DNA of 64,000 nucleotides from NCBI RefSeq assembly GCF_003751625.1, contig NZ_RJUL01000011.1, forward strand, positions 62,001-126,000. The letters run 5' to 3'. Below are positions 17,281 to 25,857 of this stretch, piece after piece. The notes below the pieces were generated by a model, which saw nothing but the letters and a program-made list of their open reading frames with translations, did not search any database and had not been told where the DNA came from. The number at the start of each line of letters is the position of its first letter. Position 1 is the first letter of the stretch. The position numbers and the translations under genes were made by a program. The DNA comes from Gallaecimonas pentaromativorans. Lineage in GTDB: Bacteria; Pseudomonadota; Gammaproteobacteria; Enterobacterales; Gallaecimonadaceae.

Positions 17281-18285
17281 ACCCCAAGCATTTGCGCGGC
17301 TGCAGGTTTAATCGCTGCTGTGCCATCCTGACATCCTCGGTGCTGACCGTGCACAGATCCGTGCCCTTCGGGATGTACTGGCGCAGCAGGCCGTTGAAGT
17401 TCTCGTTCAGGCCGCGCTCCCAAGGACTGTAGGGGTGGGCGAAGTAGAAGTCTGCCGCCAATGCCTTGGCGATGGCCTTATGCTCCACGAACTCGCTGCC
17501 ATTGTCCGCCGTTATGGTATGCACATGGGCCTGGTAGGGCTTGAGCATATCGATGATCGCCTCGCTTACCTCACTGGCCTCTTTGGTTTTGACCTTGCGC
17601 ACCAGGTAGAAGCGGCTCTTGCGTTCGGCCAGGGTCACCAAGGCACCACTGCCTTGCTTACCCAGCACCGTGTCCACTTCCCAGTCGCCAAAGCGTTCCC
17701 TACTGTCGACGATGGCGGGACATTCCTCTATTGAGCGGCGCTCGGCTATCACCGCACGCTTAGGGTGGCGGCCCTTGCGGTAGCGCTTATGGCCCTGGCG
17801 CAAGGCCTTATAAAGCTTGCCACCTCGGGCCTTATCGGCGGCGACATGACGATAGATCCATTCATGGCTCACCGGCCGGCTGATGCGATGGCTGAGCTGA
17901 CTGATCTGTTCCGGACTCCACTGCCAGGAAAGGGTCAACTCGACATACTCAAGGGTCTGCGTAGGCACCCGGTACTTGCGGGCCTGGGCCCTGCGTGTCG
18001 AGGTGGCAGCATGCGCCTGTTGTGGCTGATAAACCCCGTCCAGACTATTGCGCTTGAGCTCCCGGTACAGGGTGGTGCGGTGGACGCCGATGGCTTTGGC
18101 GACGTCGGCCCGGGAACACCCCTGGGCGATAAGGGCGGCGATCTGGTATCGTTTGCCCTCGGTCAACTGCTGATAACTCATGGTGATACTGCTTTGTCTT
18201 TGGCGAGAAGAAGCGTACCACTGTCAGCAGTTGGCCAACTCCCGCCGTTCATCCATGAGTGTTGCACTTATTATCTGAATTCCCG
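17203..18285 (-). mobile_element. IS30-family insertion sequence
   Basis: 1083 bases bounded by imperfect 27-base inverted repeats. The left end begins CGCGAATTCAAC; the inverted right end begins CGGGAATTCAGA; both continue to a shared AAGTGCAACAC; 20 of 27 bases match. It is flanked by a 2-base target duplication AG (17201-17202 and 18286-18287). Excising it restores the IS630 frame exactly, which fixes the boundaries. Confidence 0.9.
17234..18181 (-). CDS. IS30-family transposase
   Basis: A complete 315-residue transposase. The N-terminal helix-turn-helix is MSYQQLTEGKRYQIAALI with GVHRTTLYRELKRN; the integrase core carries the DDE residues in FGDWEVDTVLGK, ITADNGSEF and PWERGLNENFNGLLRQYIP. 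It starts with an ATG at 18181, lies antisense to the host IS630 gene, and its stop is 31 bases from the element end. It appears functional. Confidence 0.95.
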   Translation of the reverse strand: MSYQQLTEGKRYQIAALIAQGCSRADVAKAIGVHRTTLYRELKRNSLDGVYQPQQAHAATSTRRAQARKYRVPTQTLEYVELTLSWQWSPEQISQLSHRISRPVSHEWIYRHVAADKARGGKLYKALRQGHKRYRKGRHPKRAVIAERRSIEECPAIVDSRERFGDWEVDTVLGKQGSGALVTLAERKSRFYLVRKVKTKEASEVSEAIIDMLKPYQAHVHTITADNGSEFVEHKAIAKALAADFYFAHPYSPWERGLNENFNGLLRQYIPKGTDLCTVSTEDVRMAQQRLNLQPRKCLGFRQPALVFQEYLQAA

Positions 18286-18357
18286 AGACCGTTTCACCCT
18301 TCCCTGGCAGTGGTCATGGTATCCGCAAGGTGGAGCACAATTAGGATCAGTTATTTA

Positions 18358-18408
18358 GAACTCCAGGCTGTACTGCTGAGTGCGTTTTCCGGTCTTGTAA
18401 GCAGGCAT
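18358..18408 (-). pseudogene. IS3-family orfA fragment (17 codons)
   Basis: Only the first 17 codons remain, ending at GAG TTC directly next to the TA duplication of the IS630 insertion. It is too short to function and is listed because it fixes the deletion junction. Confidence 0.7.
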
Positions 18409-18462
18409 CGACGTCCTCTCAGTGAGTTAGCGATGCGTGTCCGTTAAAGTGGGTAAAGTCCA
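18358..18462 (-). mobile_element. IS3-family element, 5' stub
   Basis: Read on the minus strand, the end is TGGACTTTACCCACTTTAAC followed by GGACACGC, much like the IS3 left end. It leads to a ribosome site and an ATG at 18408. The encoded orfA start, MPAYKTGKRTQQYSLEF, is the typical N-terminus of IS3-family OrfA. The frame is cut off after 17 codons, where it meets the remains of the second IS200 copy. The rest of the element, including orfB, has been lost. Confidence 0.75.
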
Positions 18463-18541
18463 CCATTCAGTTAAATAAAGAATTTAAATAAATATTAAGT
18501 GCTGATTCTTTGTCTTTTAAGATTATGTTTTCGGTAAGCCC

Positions 18542-20521
18542 TTATAATGAAAATAATCGAAATGAACTAGATAGCAGACTTTGTGGTTGCTGATTTAGTA
18601 AGAGGGTAAGTTGATTTTTTTCATTTAGATTGATATCTAATAAACCTCGAATTCTCAGTTCAATTGAGGGGGGCTGCTCACTCCCTACTTTAATTTTATA
18701 AATATCAGTGACATAAGGTCTTGGCTCTGTGAACCATAAGTAGCTATCATCACTTACTATCCAAGTACTTTCTGGGGACAGGTGCAATGGTTTACTAAAG
18801 TAGATAATATCTCCACTTTTGCTTTTTGACTTGATTATTCCATCTCTACTATCTACCCAAAATAGTTTTCCATTAATAAAAAACCTTATCCTCTCGTGTA
18901 GTGCCAATGCGGATAAGCTGTTATTTTTATAATTCCATAACAATGTCTGCCAACCAGCGGGAGATAATGTGATAAGCCATAATGCATCCATGTTTGGAAC
19001 TGGTATAGCTTGTTTAACATCTCCTTGAGCATCTAATCGGTATTGTAGAGTTCCCTTTTCTTTATTTATTATTTCCAATTTATTGTTTTTAAATATAACA
19101 ATGCTTTTATTTTTTTCAATCGATGTCAAAACTTGAATCAAATTATTGCTGGTGGCTAAAATTTTCTGATCGCTTATGTTTTTTAGGATGTAGCCTGATG
19201 GTTGGTGATCAATGAAGACTGAACTGTCATTAAGTACGGGTAACATGTGAGGATCGAGGAATGTCGTATTAAAAAGTTCAAGATGCCCTGAACGTTCGAT
19301 GTAGGTATTTAGGTGCTGAGTTGTATCCTTATCTTCTTCATGAAGAACTTGCACCTTTCCAGCGTAAATAGAAAAGTCAATTATTTTGGTTTTTTTGGAT
19401 AGATTTGTTCGTACATCGAATTTCTCTAAAGCACCTGTTTTGTTGTCTAACTTATATAGTGAACTTTCAGTGGCGAGTTTTAATACTGAATCTTGCCAGC
19501 GTAACTGTATGATCTTTTCAGGGATGTCATTATTTTTAATTTGTAAGTTGTTCTTTAGATCCAAAAGCCTTAATGTGCTGCCCCGTAAACTCGGATATGA
19601 CATGGCCAGTATATTTTCATCGGATGATAAGCTGGCAATAAATGGAGTTTCCATTTTTGCGTCGCTTATTGGAAACGTTTTCTCATTTTTTATTTTAAAC
19701 AAGTAGGATTGATAAGTATCATCTTGTTTTGGCCTCATTGTAATAAGAAATTCGCCGTTGTTAACAATCGACATATGCACTAGGGTAGAACAGTTTAGCG
19801 ATATTTTTGACGATTTTTTTGTTTTGATATCGACCTTGAGTAAACCGCAGCTATCAATACTCTGCCAGCCTACCCATATCGTATTTTTTATAAAAATTGG
19901 ACTTAGCAAAGGGTCATGTGAAAAAGCCAGTATTTCGTCATTCCTGGTTTCATCCGGGCGATAAAATAGCTGGTATCGGGTATCGCCAGGAGAATAACCG
20001 ATATAGGCATAGTCACCATTTTGCGGGTTTCTTGTCACCGCTAGAACATGCTCTTGTACAAGGGTATCAATCTTGAAAAATGTGGTGTTAGCAATAAAGA
20101 TGAATAAAGTTATAAAGGCGATGTAGAGAAATGAATAAAAGACCTTCTTCCATTTTATCCGAAATTTATTTTTAGGACGTTGACTTTCCTCTTCCTTCTC
20201 TTCTTCCTCTACGTCACAAACAAATTTATAACCCTTTTTGACTACCGACTTGATATACTCGGCTTCTTCACCGTTATCATCAAAGAGTTTACGTAGTTTG
20301 CTGATGGTGCGTCTGACGGCGGAGTCGCTGACAATGCGACCAGACCAAACGTTTTCGTGTAGTTCTTCTAAGGAGACGTAACGGTCACGATTATCGAAAA
20401 GATAAAAGAGGATCTCCTGAACTTTCGCTTCGAGGGCGATCTCATTTTTATTTTCGTCCAGCAAGAGCTGCTGCTGGGGATTGATATAAAAACGTCCTAC
20501 TTTTAACACGTTACGTGCCAA
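18542..20521 (-). CDS. CadC/ToxR-like membrane transcription regulator with large periplasmic domain
   Basis: A 659-residue one-component regulator. Residues about 5-102 form an OmpR-type winged helix (VGRFYINPQQQLLL, VSLEELHENVWSGRIVSDSAVRRTISKLRKLF, YIKSVVKKGYKFVCDV). A very acidic linker (about 103-115) is followed by a basic stretch and one membrane helix (about 126-147). The remaining ~510 residues are periplasmic, with repeated WxDSVLK and SSDENILAMSYPSLRG-type blades suggesting a beta-propeller. The gene is far richer in A and T than its neighbours and borders the IS nest, so horizontal acquisition is likely. The signal and target genes are unknown; the divergent LuxR/thioredoxin pair is a candidate target. 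Confidence 0.85.
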   Translation of the reverse strand: MARNVLKVGRFYINPQQQLLLDENKNEIALEAKVQEILFYLFDNRDRYVSLEELHENVWSGRIVSDSAVRRTISKLRKLFDDNGEEAEYIKSVVKKGYKFVCDVEEEEKEEESQRPKNKFRIKWKKVFYSFLYIAFITLFIFIANTTFFKIDTLVQEHVLAVTRNPQNGDYAYIGYSPGDTRYQLFYRPDETRNDEILAFSHDPLLSPIFIKNTIWVGWQSIDSCGLLKVDIKTKKSSKISLNCSTLVHMSIVNNGEFLITMRPKQDDTYQSYLFKIKNEKTFPISDAKMETPFIASLSSDENILAMSYPSLRGSTLRLLDLKNNLQIKNNDIPEKIIQLRWQDSVLKLATESSLYKLDNKTGALEKFDVRTNLSKKTKIIDFSIYAGKVQVLHEEDKDTTQHLNTYIERSGHLELFNTTFLDPHMLPVLNDSSVFIDHQPSGYILKNISDQKILATSNNLIQVLTSIEKNKSIVIFKNNKLEIINKEKGTLQYRLDAQGDVKQAIPVPNMDALWLITLSPAGWQTLLWNYKNNSLSALALHERIRFFINGKLFWVDSRDGIIKSKSKSGDIIYFSKPLHLSPESTWIVSDDSYLWFTEPRPYVTDIYKIKVGSEQPPSIELRIRGLLDINLNEKNQLTLLLNQQPQSLLSSSFRLFSL

Positions 20522-20754
20522 CCTATTTCCCTGATAGGACTATTATTATCAGATGTATCAATGGCGGTAAATGCCTAGTGACGGCATATAGGTCATTGAT
20601 TGCTAACCCGTGATGTAAAGCCCTCTTGCCTGCCAGTGCTGTGTGACTTTCGTGTGACTTGGCAAAAGTCACCCCAATATCAGCTGCTCCTTATAGTCAT
20701 ACCAAAGCCATGTTCCTACTGTGGAACCACACCACGGTCGTTAAGGATAAGAAC

Positions 20755-21447
20755 ATGGAAGGGCACATTGATATCTGTAGCGTTCTGGCTGATGCCAGGG
20801 CCATTGACAGCAGGGCCAGCCTGGGCCAGAGCCTGGGCAACCTGACCCGTCAGCTTGGCGCCACCCACTACTGGTTTGCCATGCACAAACCCCTCACCCT
20901 GACTCGCCATGATGTACTGAGCCTGCACAACATTCCTTTCGAGTGGGGCGCTGGCCTGACCCAAAGCAAGACAGTGGACTGCCCTGTCGCGCAATACGCC
21001 TCGGAGCACACCGAGGTTACCGCTCTGTCCCCTCTTTTAAAAAAGAACTATCAACAGGCACTAAAAAGCCAACGGCTGATTGGTTTGGTAACGCCGGTTC
21101 ATGGTATGGGACTGTCTTTTGGTAGCCTGACCTTCTTTTTCCGCGACCCGGATAGTGTACGATTCTTCAGTGCCAACGTGGATTTGCTGGCTGCCATATT
21201 CCAAGTGCTTCATCAGCAGGCTAACCGCATTTTAATGGAGGAAGCGCAAAATCCGAAACTTAGCCCAAGGGAAAAGGAATGCCTTAAGTGGGTGTCTGAG
21301 GGTAAAACCACCTGGGAAGTGGCCAAGATTTTGAATATTGCAGAAAGGACAGCTTCATTTCACCTCAATAATGTGTTAGCAAAGACGCAAAGCGAAAATC
21401 GCAACCAGGCGATCACCAAGTTACTTTTGAATGGAAGCATATTTTAA
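20755..21447 (+). CDS. LuxR-family transcription regulator (solo)
   Basis: About 230 residues. The N-terminal half resembles an autoinducer-binding domain (LGNLTRQLGATHYWFAMHKP, IPFEWGAGLTQ, GLVTPVHGMGLSFGSLTFFFRD). The C-terminal half is a LuxR helix-turn-helix: LSPREKECLKWVSEGKTTWEVAKILNIAERTASFHLNNVLAKT. I chose the ATG at 20755, behind an AAGGATAAG ribosome site; a TTG at 20659 and an ATG at 20710 lack good sites. The Asp-Pro-like pair and other ligand contacts of acyl-homoserine-lactone receptors are not obvious. No LuxI synthase is nearby, so it is a solo receptor with unknown ligand. Its stop overlaps the start of the next gene. Confidence 0.85.
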   Translation: MEGHIDICSVLADARAIDSRASLGQSLGNLTRQLGATHYWFAMHKPLTLTRHDVLSLHNIPFEWGAGLTQSKTVDCPVAQYASEHTEVTALSPLLKKNYQQALKSQRLIGLVTPVHGMGLSFGSLTFFFRDPDSVRFFSANVDLLAAIFQVLHQQANRILMEEAQNPKLSPREKECLKWVSEGKTTWEVAKILNIAERTASFHLNNVLAKTQSENRNQAITKLLLNGSIF

Positions 21448-22007
21448 TGACAGGAAGTCAGGCCATTAACGGCTTCGCCAAGTTCTCCGTCAGCTTTTGT
21501 GTGCTGGCATTGGCTGTTGCCGTGTTTTTAAAGACCGAGCCCGGGCGCTACACCCTGGACTTGTTCTTTAACAATAACGCCAGTTTTCTCTCACTGGCGG
21601 AAAAGGAAAAGCAGCACAACCTGAATATGAAGATAGATCTTTCTACCAAGGTAGTGGTGCAGGGAAAAAATGCGCGGTTGGGTGATTTTATCAACAGGGA
21701 TACCCTTATCCTGCCTTATGTTGAGAACTGCCCATCCTGCGATGAGCTGGTACATTACCTGGGTCAACAACGCGATGTGCCTTTTCTAGTCATTGCTTTT
21801 GATGATGAAAAGGCGCCGGCCATGGCCGATGCCAGTAACCGCAATATGGTGGTGCTTTCTACAGCTGCTAAACCCAGCGTGCTTTATATGGACGCCATCT
21901 TGTCGCCGGTGCTGTATGAAGTTGACGGCGACGGGGTAATAAAAGCCAAATACCCGGGTTTTTCAGCGGACAAGGTGGCCGATTTGGTTAATCGGCTGCG
22001 GGGCTAA
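21447..22007 (+). CDS. Membrane-anchored thioredoxin-fold protein with CPSC motif
   Basis: 186 residues. An N-terminal membrane helix (FAKFSVSFCVLALAVAVFL) is followed by a thioredoxin-like domain facing the periplasm: LGDFINRDTLILPYVENCPSCDELVHYL with a CxxC redox pair, then VPFLVIAFDDEK and a late KPSVLYMD segment with the cis-proline-like turn. The ATG overlaps the LuxR stop as TAATG, so translation is coupled. It may reduce, oxidise or sense thiols; the partner is not known. I do not recognise a named family. Confidence 0.7.
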   Translation: MTGSQAINGFAKFSVSFCVLALAVAVFLKTEPGRYTLDLFFNNNASFLSLAEKEKQHNLNMKIDLSTKVVVQGKNARLGDFINRDTLILPYVENCPSCDELVHYLGQQRDVPFLVIAFDDEKAPAMADASNRNMVVLSTAAKPSVLYMDAILSPVLYEVDGDGVIKAKYPGFSADKVADLVNRLRG

Positions 22008-22065
22008 CCAGGCCAGGCCCAGTTGGGCATAATGGTGGCAAATTTGTATTGAGTCAGGCTCTGCC

Positions 22066-24069
22066 ATGCCGCCCATTGCCGCGAAAAAAAACCACATTCA
22101 TCATTGCCACGGCCACCAGCGCCACGACCCCTACCACTGGCTGCGCGACGACGAGCGCAAAAGCCCAGAGGTCATGGCGCATCTTGAGGCTGAAAACCAT
22201 CATGCCCAATCGCTGCTGGCGGTAAACGGTGAGCTCGAGCAGCAGCTTTTTGACGAGATGCGGTCACGCACCGCCCCAGAAGACGCCAGCCTGCCCTGGT
22301 GGGATCACCTTTGGCAGCTTCGCGAGCGCACCTTGGACGGCAAGGAATATGCGCTGGTGGAGGGGCGGCGCAGTGAAGATGCCCCCTGGCAGTTGCTGCT
22401 GGACGGCAACCAGTTGGCCGGGTCAGCCAGTTACTTTTCCTTAGGCGACATGGCCTTCAGCCCCGACGGCAACTTGCTGGCCTACAGCACCGACCACAAT
22501 GGCGATCGCAGCTATGAGGTGCAGTTGCTGGATTTAACCAGCGGCAAACTGCTGGACCACCACTTCCCTGCCATCAGCGGCGAATTGATCTGGGGTAGCG
22601 ATAGCCAAACCCTCTATTACCTCACCCTCGACGACAGCCTGCTGCCTTATCGCCTTAACCGCCAAGTGCTTGGCCAGGCGCCACAGGTGCTCTACGAGGA
22701 GACCGACAACACCTTCTGGCTGGGCATGGGCGAAAGCCGCGACCGCCAATGGCTGCTGCTGTCTTGTGCTGCGACCTTGACCTCGGAAGTGCGGCTGTTG
22801 CCCCTGGATGGCAGCAGCGACGTGCCAGCGCCATTTTGGCCGCGCCGCGACGGCATCGAGTACAACCTTGATCGCCTCGGCGCGCGCTTTGTGGTGCTCA
22901 GCAATGAAAATGCCCTTAATTTCAAGCTGCTAACCGGCACTGGCCCTGATGCCATGAGCCAGTGCCAGGCCCATAACCCGGCGGTGTTACTGGAAGATTT
23001 TGACCTGCTGGATACCGGTATTGCCCTGCTGGAGCGCTTTGAAGGCCAGCCTCGGGTGCGGATCCTGCAAGGTGACGCCAACCAACTGCTCACCTGGGAC
23101 GCCGAGGTGCACGATGTCTGGCTTGGCCACAGTGACAACACCGGCGAGCTGCTAGTGGGTTACCAAAACCCGCTGCAGCCCCCCAGTCTTTATCGCATCG
23201 ACGCGGGTCTTACCAAGACGCTGCTTAAAACCAAGCCGGTGCCCAATGTCGAGCCGGCCCTTTACGACTGCAAACGTATTGAAGTACCGGCAAGAGACGG
23301 CGCCTTGGTGCCGGTCACCCTGGTGTGGCGCAAAGACAACTTTAAAAGCGGCACCAATCCCTTGCTGATCGACGGCTACGGCGCCTACGGCATCAGCATC
23401 GACCCTGGCTTTTCCATGGCGCGTCTCAGTCTATTGGATAGAGGCTTCGTGGTAGCCATGGCCCACATTCGCGGCGGCCAGGAAAAGGGCCGCGCCTGGT
23501 ATGAAGGGGGCCGGCGCCAGCATAAATGGCACAGCTTCCATGACTTTATCGACGTCACCAAAGCGCTGGTTGCCGAAGGTTACGGCGCTCACGACCAAGT
23601 GTTTTGCGAGGGGCGCAGCGCCGGTGGCCTGTTGATGGGCGCCGTGCTCAACGAAGCGCCTGAGCTTTATAAAGGAGCGCTGGTGGGAGTGCCGTTCGTG
23701 GATGTGGTGTCCACCATGCTCGATGACAGCCTGCCGCTGACCACTGGCGAGTACGACGAATGGGGCAACCCCAATAACCCTTCCGATTACTTCCTGATGC
23801 TCTCGTACAGCCCCTACGACAACATCCGCCCCCAAGCCTACCCGCATATCTATGTGCGAAGCGGCCTGCACGACACCCAAGTCGCCTACTGGGAACCGGC
23901 CAAATGGGTGGCCAGGCTTCGGGAACTGAAAACCGATAACCACTTGCTGCTGCTGGAAACCGAGCTGGAGGTGGGCCACGGCGGCCTTTCCGGGCGTTAT
24001 CAGCGCTTTAAGGAAATCGCCCGCGACTTCGCCTTTGTGCTGGCGCTGGCCAGCGGCAAGCTGGGATAA
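22066..24069 (+). CDS. ptrB: Oligopeptidase B (prolyl oligopeptidase family, S9A)
   Basis: 667 residues, slightly shorter than E. coli PtrB (686). It is a cytoplasmic serine peptidase that cuts peptides after Lys and Arg. An N-terminal DPYHWLRDDERKSPEVMAHLEAEN segment leads to a seven-bladed propeller and an alpha/beta-hydrolase domain. The catalytic serine is Ser518 in EGRSAGGLL, the Asp is in RSGLHDTQVAYWEP and the His is in EVGHGGLSGR. The S1-pocket acidic segment TTGEYDEWGNPN is conserved. It is preceded by the LuxR/thioredoxin pair with a 58-base gap and may or may not be cotranscribed. Confidence 0.93.
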   Translation: MPPIAAKKNHIHHCHGHQRHDPYHWLRDDERKSPEVMAHLEAENHHAQSLLAVNGELEQQLFDEMRSRTAPEDASLPWWDHLWQLRERTLDGKEYALVEGRRSEDAPWQLLLDGNQLAGSASYFSLGDMAFSPDGNLLAYSTDHNGDRSYEVQLLDLTSGKLLDHHFPAISGELIWGSDSQTLYYLTLDDSLLPYRLNRQVLGQAPQVLYEETDNTFWLGMGESRDRQWLLLSCAATLTSEVRLLPLDGSSDVPAPFWPRRDGIEYNLDRLGARFVVLSNENALNFKLLTGTGPDAMSQCQAHNPAVLLEDFDLLDTGIALLERFEGQPRVRILQGDANQLLTWDAEVHDVWLGHSDNTGELLVGYQNPLQPPSLYRIDAGLTKTLLKTKPVPNVEPALYDCKRIEVPARDGALVPVTLVWRKDNFKSGTNPLLIDGYGAYGISIDPGFSMARLSLLDRGFVVAMAHIRGGQEKGRAWYEGGRRQHKWHSFHDFIDVTKALVAEGYGAHDQVFCEGRSAGGLLMGAVLNEAPELYKGALVGVPFVDVVSTMLDDSLPLTTGEYDEWGNPNNPSDYFLMLSYSPYDNIRPQAYPHIYVRSGLHDTQVAYWEPAKWVARLRELKTDNHLLLLETELEVGHGGLSGRYQRFKEIARDFAFVLALASGKLG

Positions 24070-24192
24070 AAAGGCGCTAGTTGGCGTAATGCTGATCAGT
24101 TAGCCACTTTCTTGAATAATTATGCTTGTTTTGTTCAGCGTGTGGATGAAAGCATTTAACAGCTGTTCTTTAGGATAAATGTAGTTACAGCA

Positions 24193-24239
24193 AGGGCTCC
24201 AGAAGGAATGACTAAAATCCCTCTGGAGCCCTTTATTTT
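24193..24239 (+). terminator. Terminator downstream of ptrB
   Basis: An 11-base perfect inverted repeat (AGGGCTCCAGA / TCTGGAGCCCT) with a longer loop, followed by TTATTTT, about 125 bases after the ptrB stop. Confidence 0.7.
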
Positions 24240-24301
24240 GCTGGCATTTGCTTAACTGACTGACATTAGCCTTTCGACGCCCTTTTTATTAGGGGGACGG
24301 C

Positions 24302-24673
24302 TCAGTGATAGCCGCCCATGCCGGCCATACCTGCCAAGAGTCCTATGCCGCCAAGCAGCATAAACAGCACGGTGATGGCCAGGCCAATCAGCACTGTTAC
24401 CCCCATCAGGGTGAAGTAGGTCTTGAGCTTGGCCAGAGCGTCAGTGAAGGCTTCGACCGAGCCACTGCGCTCGGCCGCTTCAATGGCAGAGCCGGCCTGC
24501 ATCAGCAGTACCCCCATCCATATCGGCAGCCAGGCCCACAGCAGGCCCACCAGGGTAATGGCTTGCAGAGCGCCGGTGATGATGCCCATCACGCCGACAA
24601 ACTTCATCCAGCCTTTGGCCTGGAACAGGGGGGTAGACAGCTTTTGCACCAGGCTTTGCTGTTCGGTTTCCAT
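24302..24673 (-). CDS. DUF5362-like inner-membrane protein
   Basis: 123 residues with two or three membrane helices: FVGVMGIITGALQAITLVGLLWAWLPIWMGVLLMQ, then a short amphipathic segment (AIEAAERSGSVEAFTDALAKLKTYF), then LMGVTVLIGLAITVLFMLLGGIGLLAGMAGMGG. The arrangement matches the DUF5362 family, whose function is unknown. Start is an ATG at 24673 with a GGAGAG ribosome site. It lies just downstream of slmA on the same strand. Confidence 0.75.
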   Translation of the reverse strand: METEQQSLVQKLSTPLFQAKGWMKFVGVMGIITGALQAITLVGLLWAWLPIWMGVLLMQAGSAIEAAERSGSVEAFTDALAKLKTYFTLMGVTVLIGLAITVLFMLLGGIGLLAGMAGMGGYH

Positions 24674-24716
24674 AACGATCTCTCCTTGGTTGGTGGTGGC
24701 TTCCCTGGCAAAAAAC

Positions 24717-25301
24717 TCAGAGCAGCTGTTGTTCGATAAGCTGCCACTGGGCATTGAAGCCGTCAGTGGGCTTGTGTTTAAAGCCCGAGCGTACGAACTG
24801 GCCGATGCGGCCCTCGGTGAAGGCCAGCAGCAAGTTGGCCAGCACGCTTTCGTCAACGCTAAAGGCTTTGCCTTCACGCAGGCGGCGCTCACGCAACACT
24901 TGTTTTAGCTGGGTTTCGAGCTTTTGGAACAGCAGTTCGATGCGGTCGCGCAGCCTTTCTTGCTCGCCCTGCAAGGCGTCACCGTTGATGATGCGGGTCA
25001 GGCCGGGGTTCTTCTCGGCAAACACCAGCAGCAAATGCAGCATGTGGTGGATGCGGGTCAAGGTGTCTTTTTCGTCACGCAAAATCAGGTTGATGCGGGA
25101 CAGCAAAGACTCTTCGATAAAGTCGATGAGGCCTTCAAACATCCGGGCCTTGGAGGGGAAATGGCGATACAGAGCAGCTTCAGACACCCCGACCTGGGCG
25201 GCCAGTTTGGCAGTGGTGATCCGTTGTCCTGCTTGGGTTTCCAGCATCTGAGCCAGACTTTGCAGGATCTGCTCCCGGCGACTGGTTTTGGCATTGGCCA
25301 T
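24717..25301 (-). CDS. slmA: Nucleoid occlusion factor SlmA
   Basis: A 194-residue TetR-fold protein that binds chromosomal sites and prevents FtsZ-ring assembly over the nucleoid. The N-terminus is [21 protein letters not shown]; the helix-turn-helix is [31 protein letters not shown]; the C-terminal half is the conserved FtsZ-binding fold with [22 protein letters not shown] chose the ATG at 25301 behind AGGGAAG; a TTG six codons earlier is less likely. Its neighbours dut and coaBC match the usual gammaproteobacterial order. Confidence 0.95.
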   Translation of the reverse strand: MANAKTSRREQILQSLAQMLETQAGQRITTAKLAAQVGVSEAALYRHFPSKARMFEGLIDFIEESLLSRINLILRDEKDTLTRIHHMLHLLLVFAEKNPGLTRIINGDALQGEQERLRDRIELLFQKLETQLKQVLRERRLREGKAFSVDESVLANLLLAFTEGRIGQFVRSGFKHKPTDGFNAQWQLIEQQLL

Positions 25302-25398
25302 GGTACTACTTCCCTGCAAAATGAAGCGGGGCCTCTAGTGCGAGACCCCAAGAAGTAGGCATAGTTTATCTTGTGTTCAGGATGGAAAAAAGCGCTGG

Positions 25399-25857
25399 TC
25401 AGTGCCGCCCGGAGTGTCCGAAGCCCCCTTCACCGCGTTCGGTTGCCTGAAACTCGTCCACCACCTCAAATTGCGCCTGCACCACTGGCAACAACACCAG
25501 TTGGGCGATGCGCTCGCCGGGGGCGATGGTGAAGCTGTCGTTGCCGCGGTTCCACACCGACACCATCAGCTGGCCTTGATAGTCGGAATCAATCAGGCCC
25601 ACCAGGTTACCCAGCACAATGCCGTGCTTATGGCCAAGGCCGCTGCGGGGCAGGATAGTGGCGCACAGGTTCGGGTCTTGAATGTAAATGGCAAGGCCGG
25701 TGGGAATAAGGGTGGTCTGGCCCGGGGCCAGCTCGATGGCGGCGTCGATAACGGCGCGCAGGTCGAGGCCAGCCGAGCCTTCGGTAGCGTAAGCGGGCAG
25801 GGGGAATTCGGTGCCGACCCGGGGGTCGAGAATTTTAAGTTGGATAGCGTGTTTCAT
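25399..25857 (-). CDS. dut: Deoxyuridine 5'-triphosphate nucleotidohydrolase
   Basis: 152-residue dUTPase. It hydrolyses dUTP to dUMP, supplying thymidylate precursor and keeping uracil out of DNA. All five motifs are visible: [26 protein letters not shown] (catalytic Asp), ERIAQLV and the C-terminal [10 protein letters not shown] lid. The ATG overlaps the coaBC stop by one base, so the two are translationally coupled. Confidence 0.97.
   Translation of the reverse strand: MKHAIQLKILDPRVGTEFPLPAYATEGSAGLDLRAVIDAAIELAPGQTTLIPTGLAIYIQDPNLCATILPRSGLGHKHGIVLGNLVGLIDSDYQGQLMVSVWNRGNDSFTIAPGERIAQLVLLPVVQAQFEVVDEFQATERGEGGFGHSGRH

Larger units (their letters stand above)
16117..18355 (+). mobile_element. 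IS630-family element, split by an IS30-family element
   Basis: The outer ends are inverted repeats (AATAACTGTTCCGAATAGT and AATAACTGATCCTAATTGT, 16 of 19 matching), flanked by TA on both sides (16115-16116 and 18356-18357). TA duplication is the rule for IS630/mariner elements. Removing the inner 1083-base IS30 and its 2-base duplication leaves about 1150 bases, normal for the family. Confidence 0.85.

Noticed and set aside
14951-18462. Possible composite transposon or genomic island around the IS nest
   Set aside because: The elements belong to four families, no cargo gene lies between them and no outer direct repeat frames the whole; sequential single insertions explain it.
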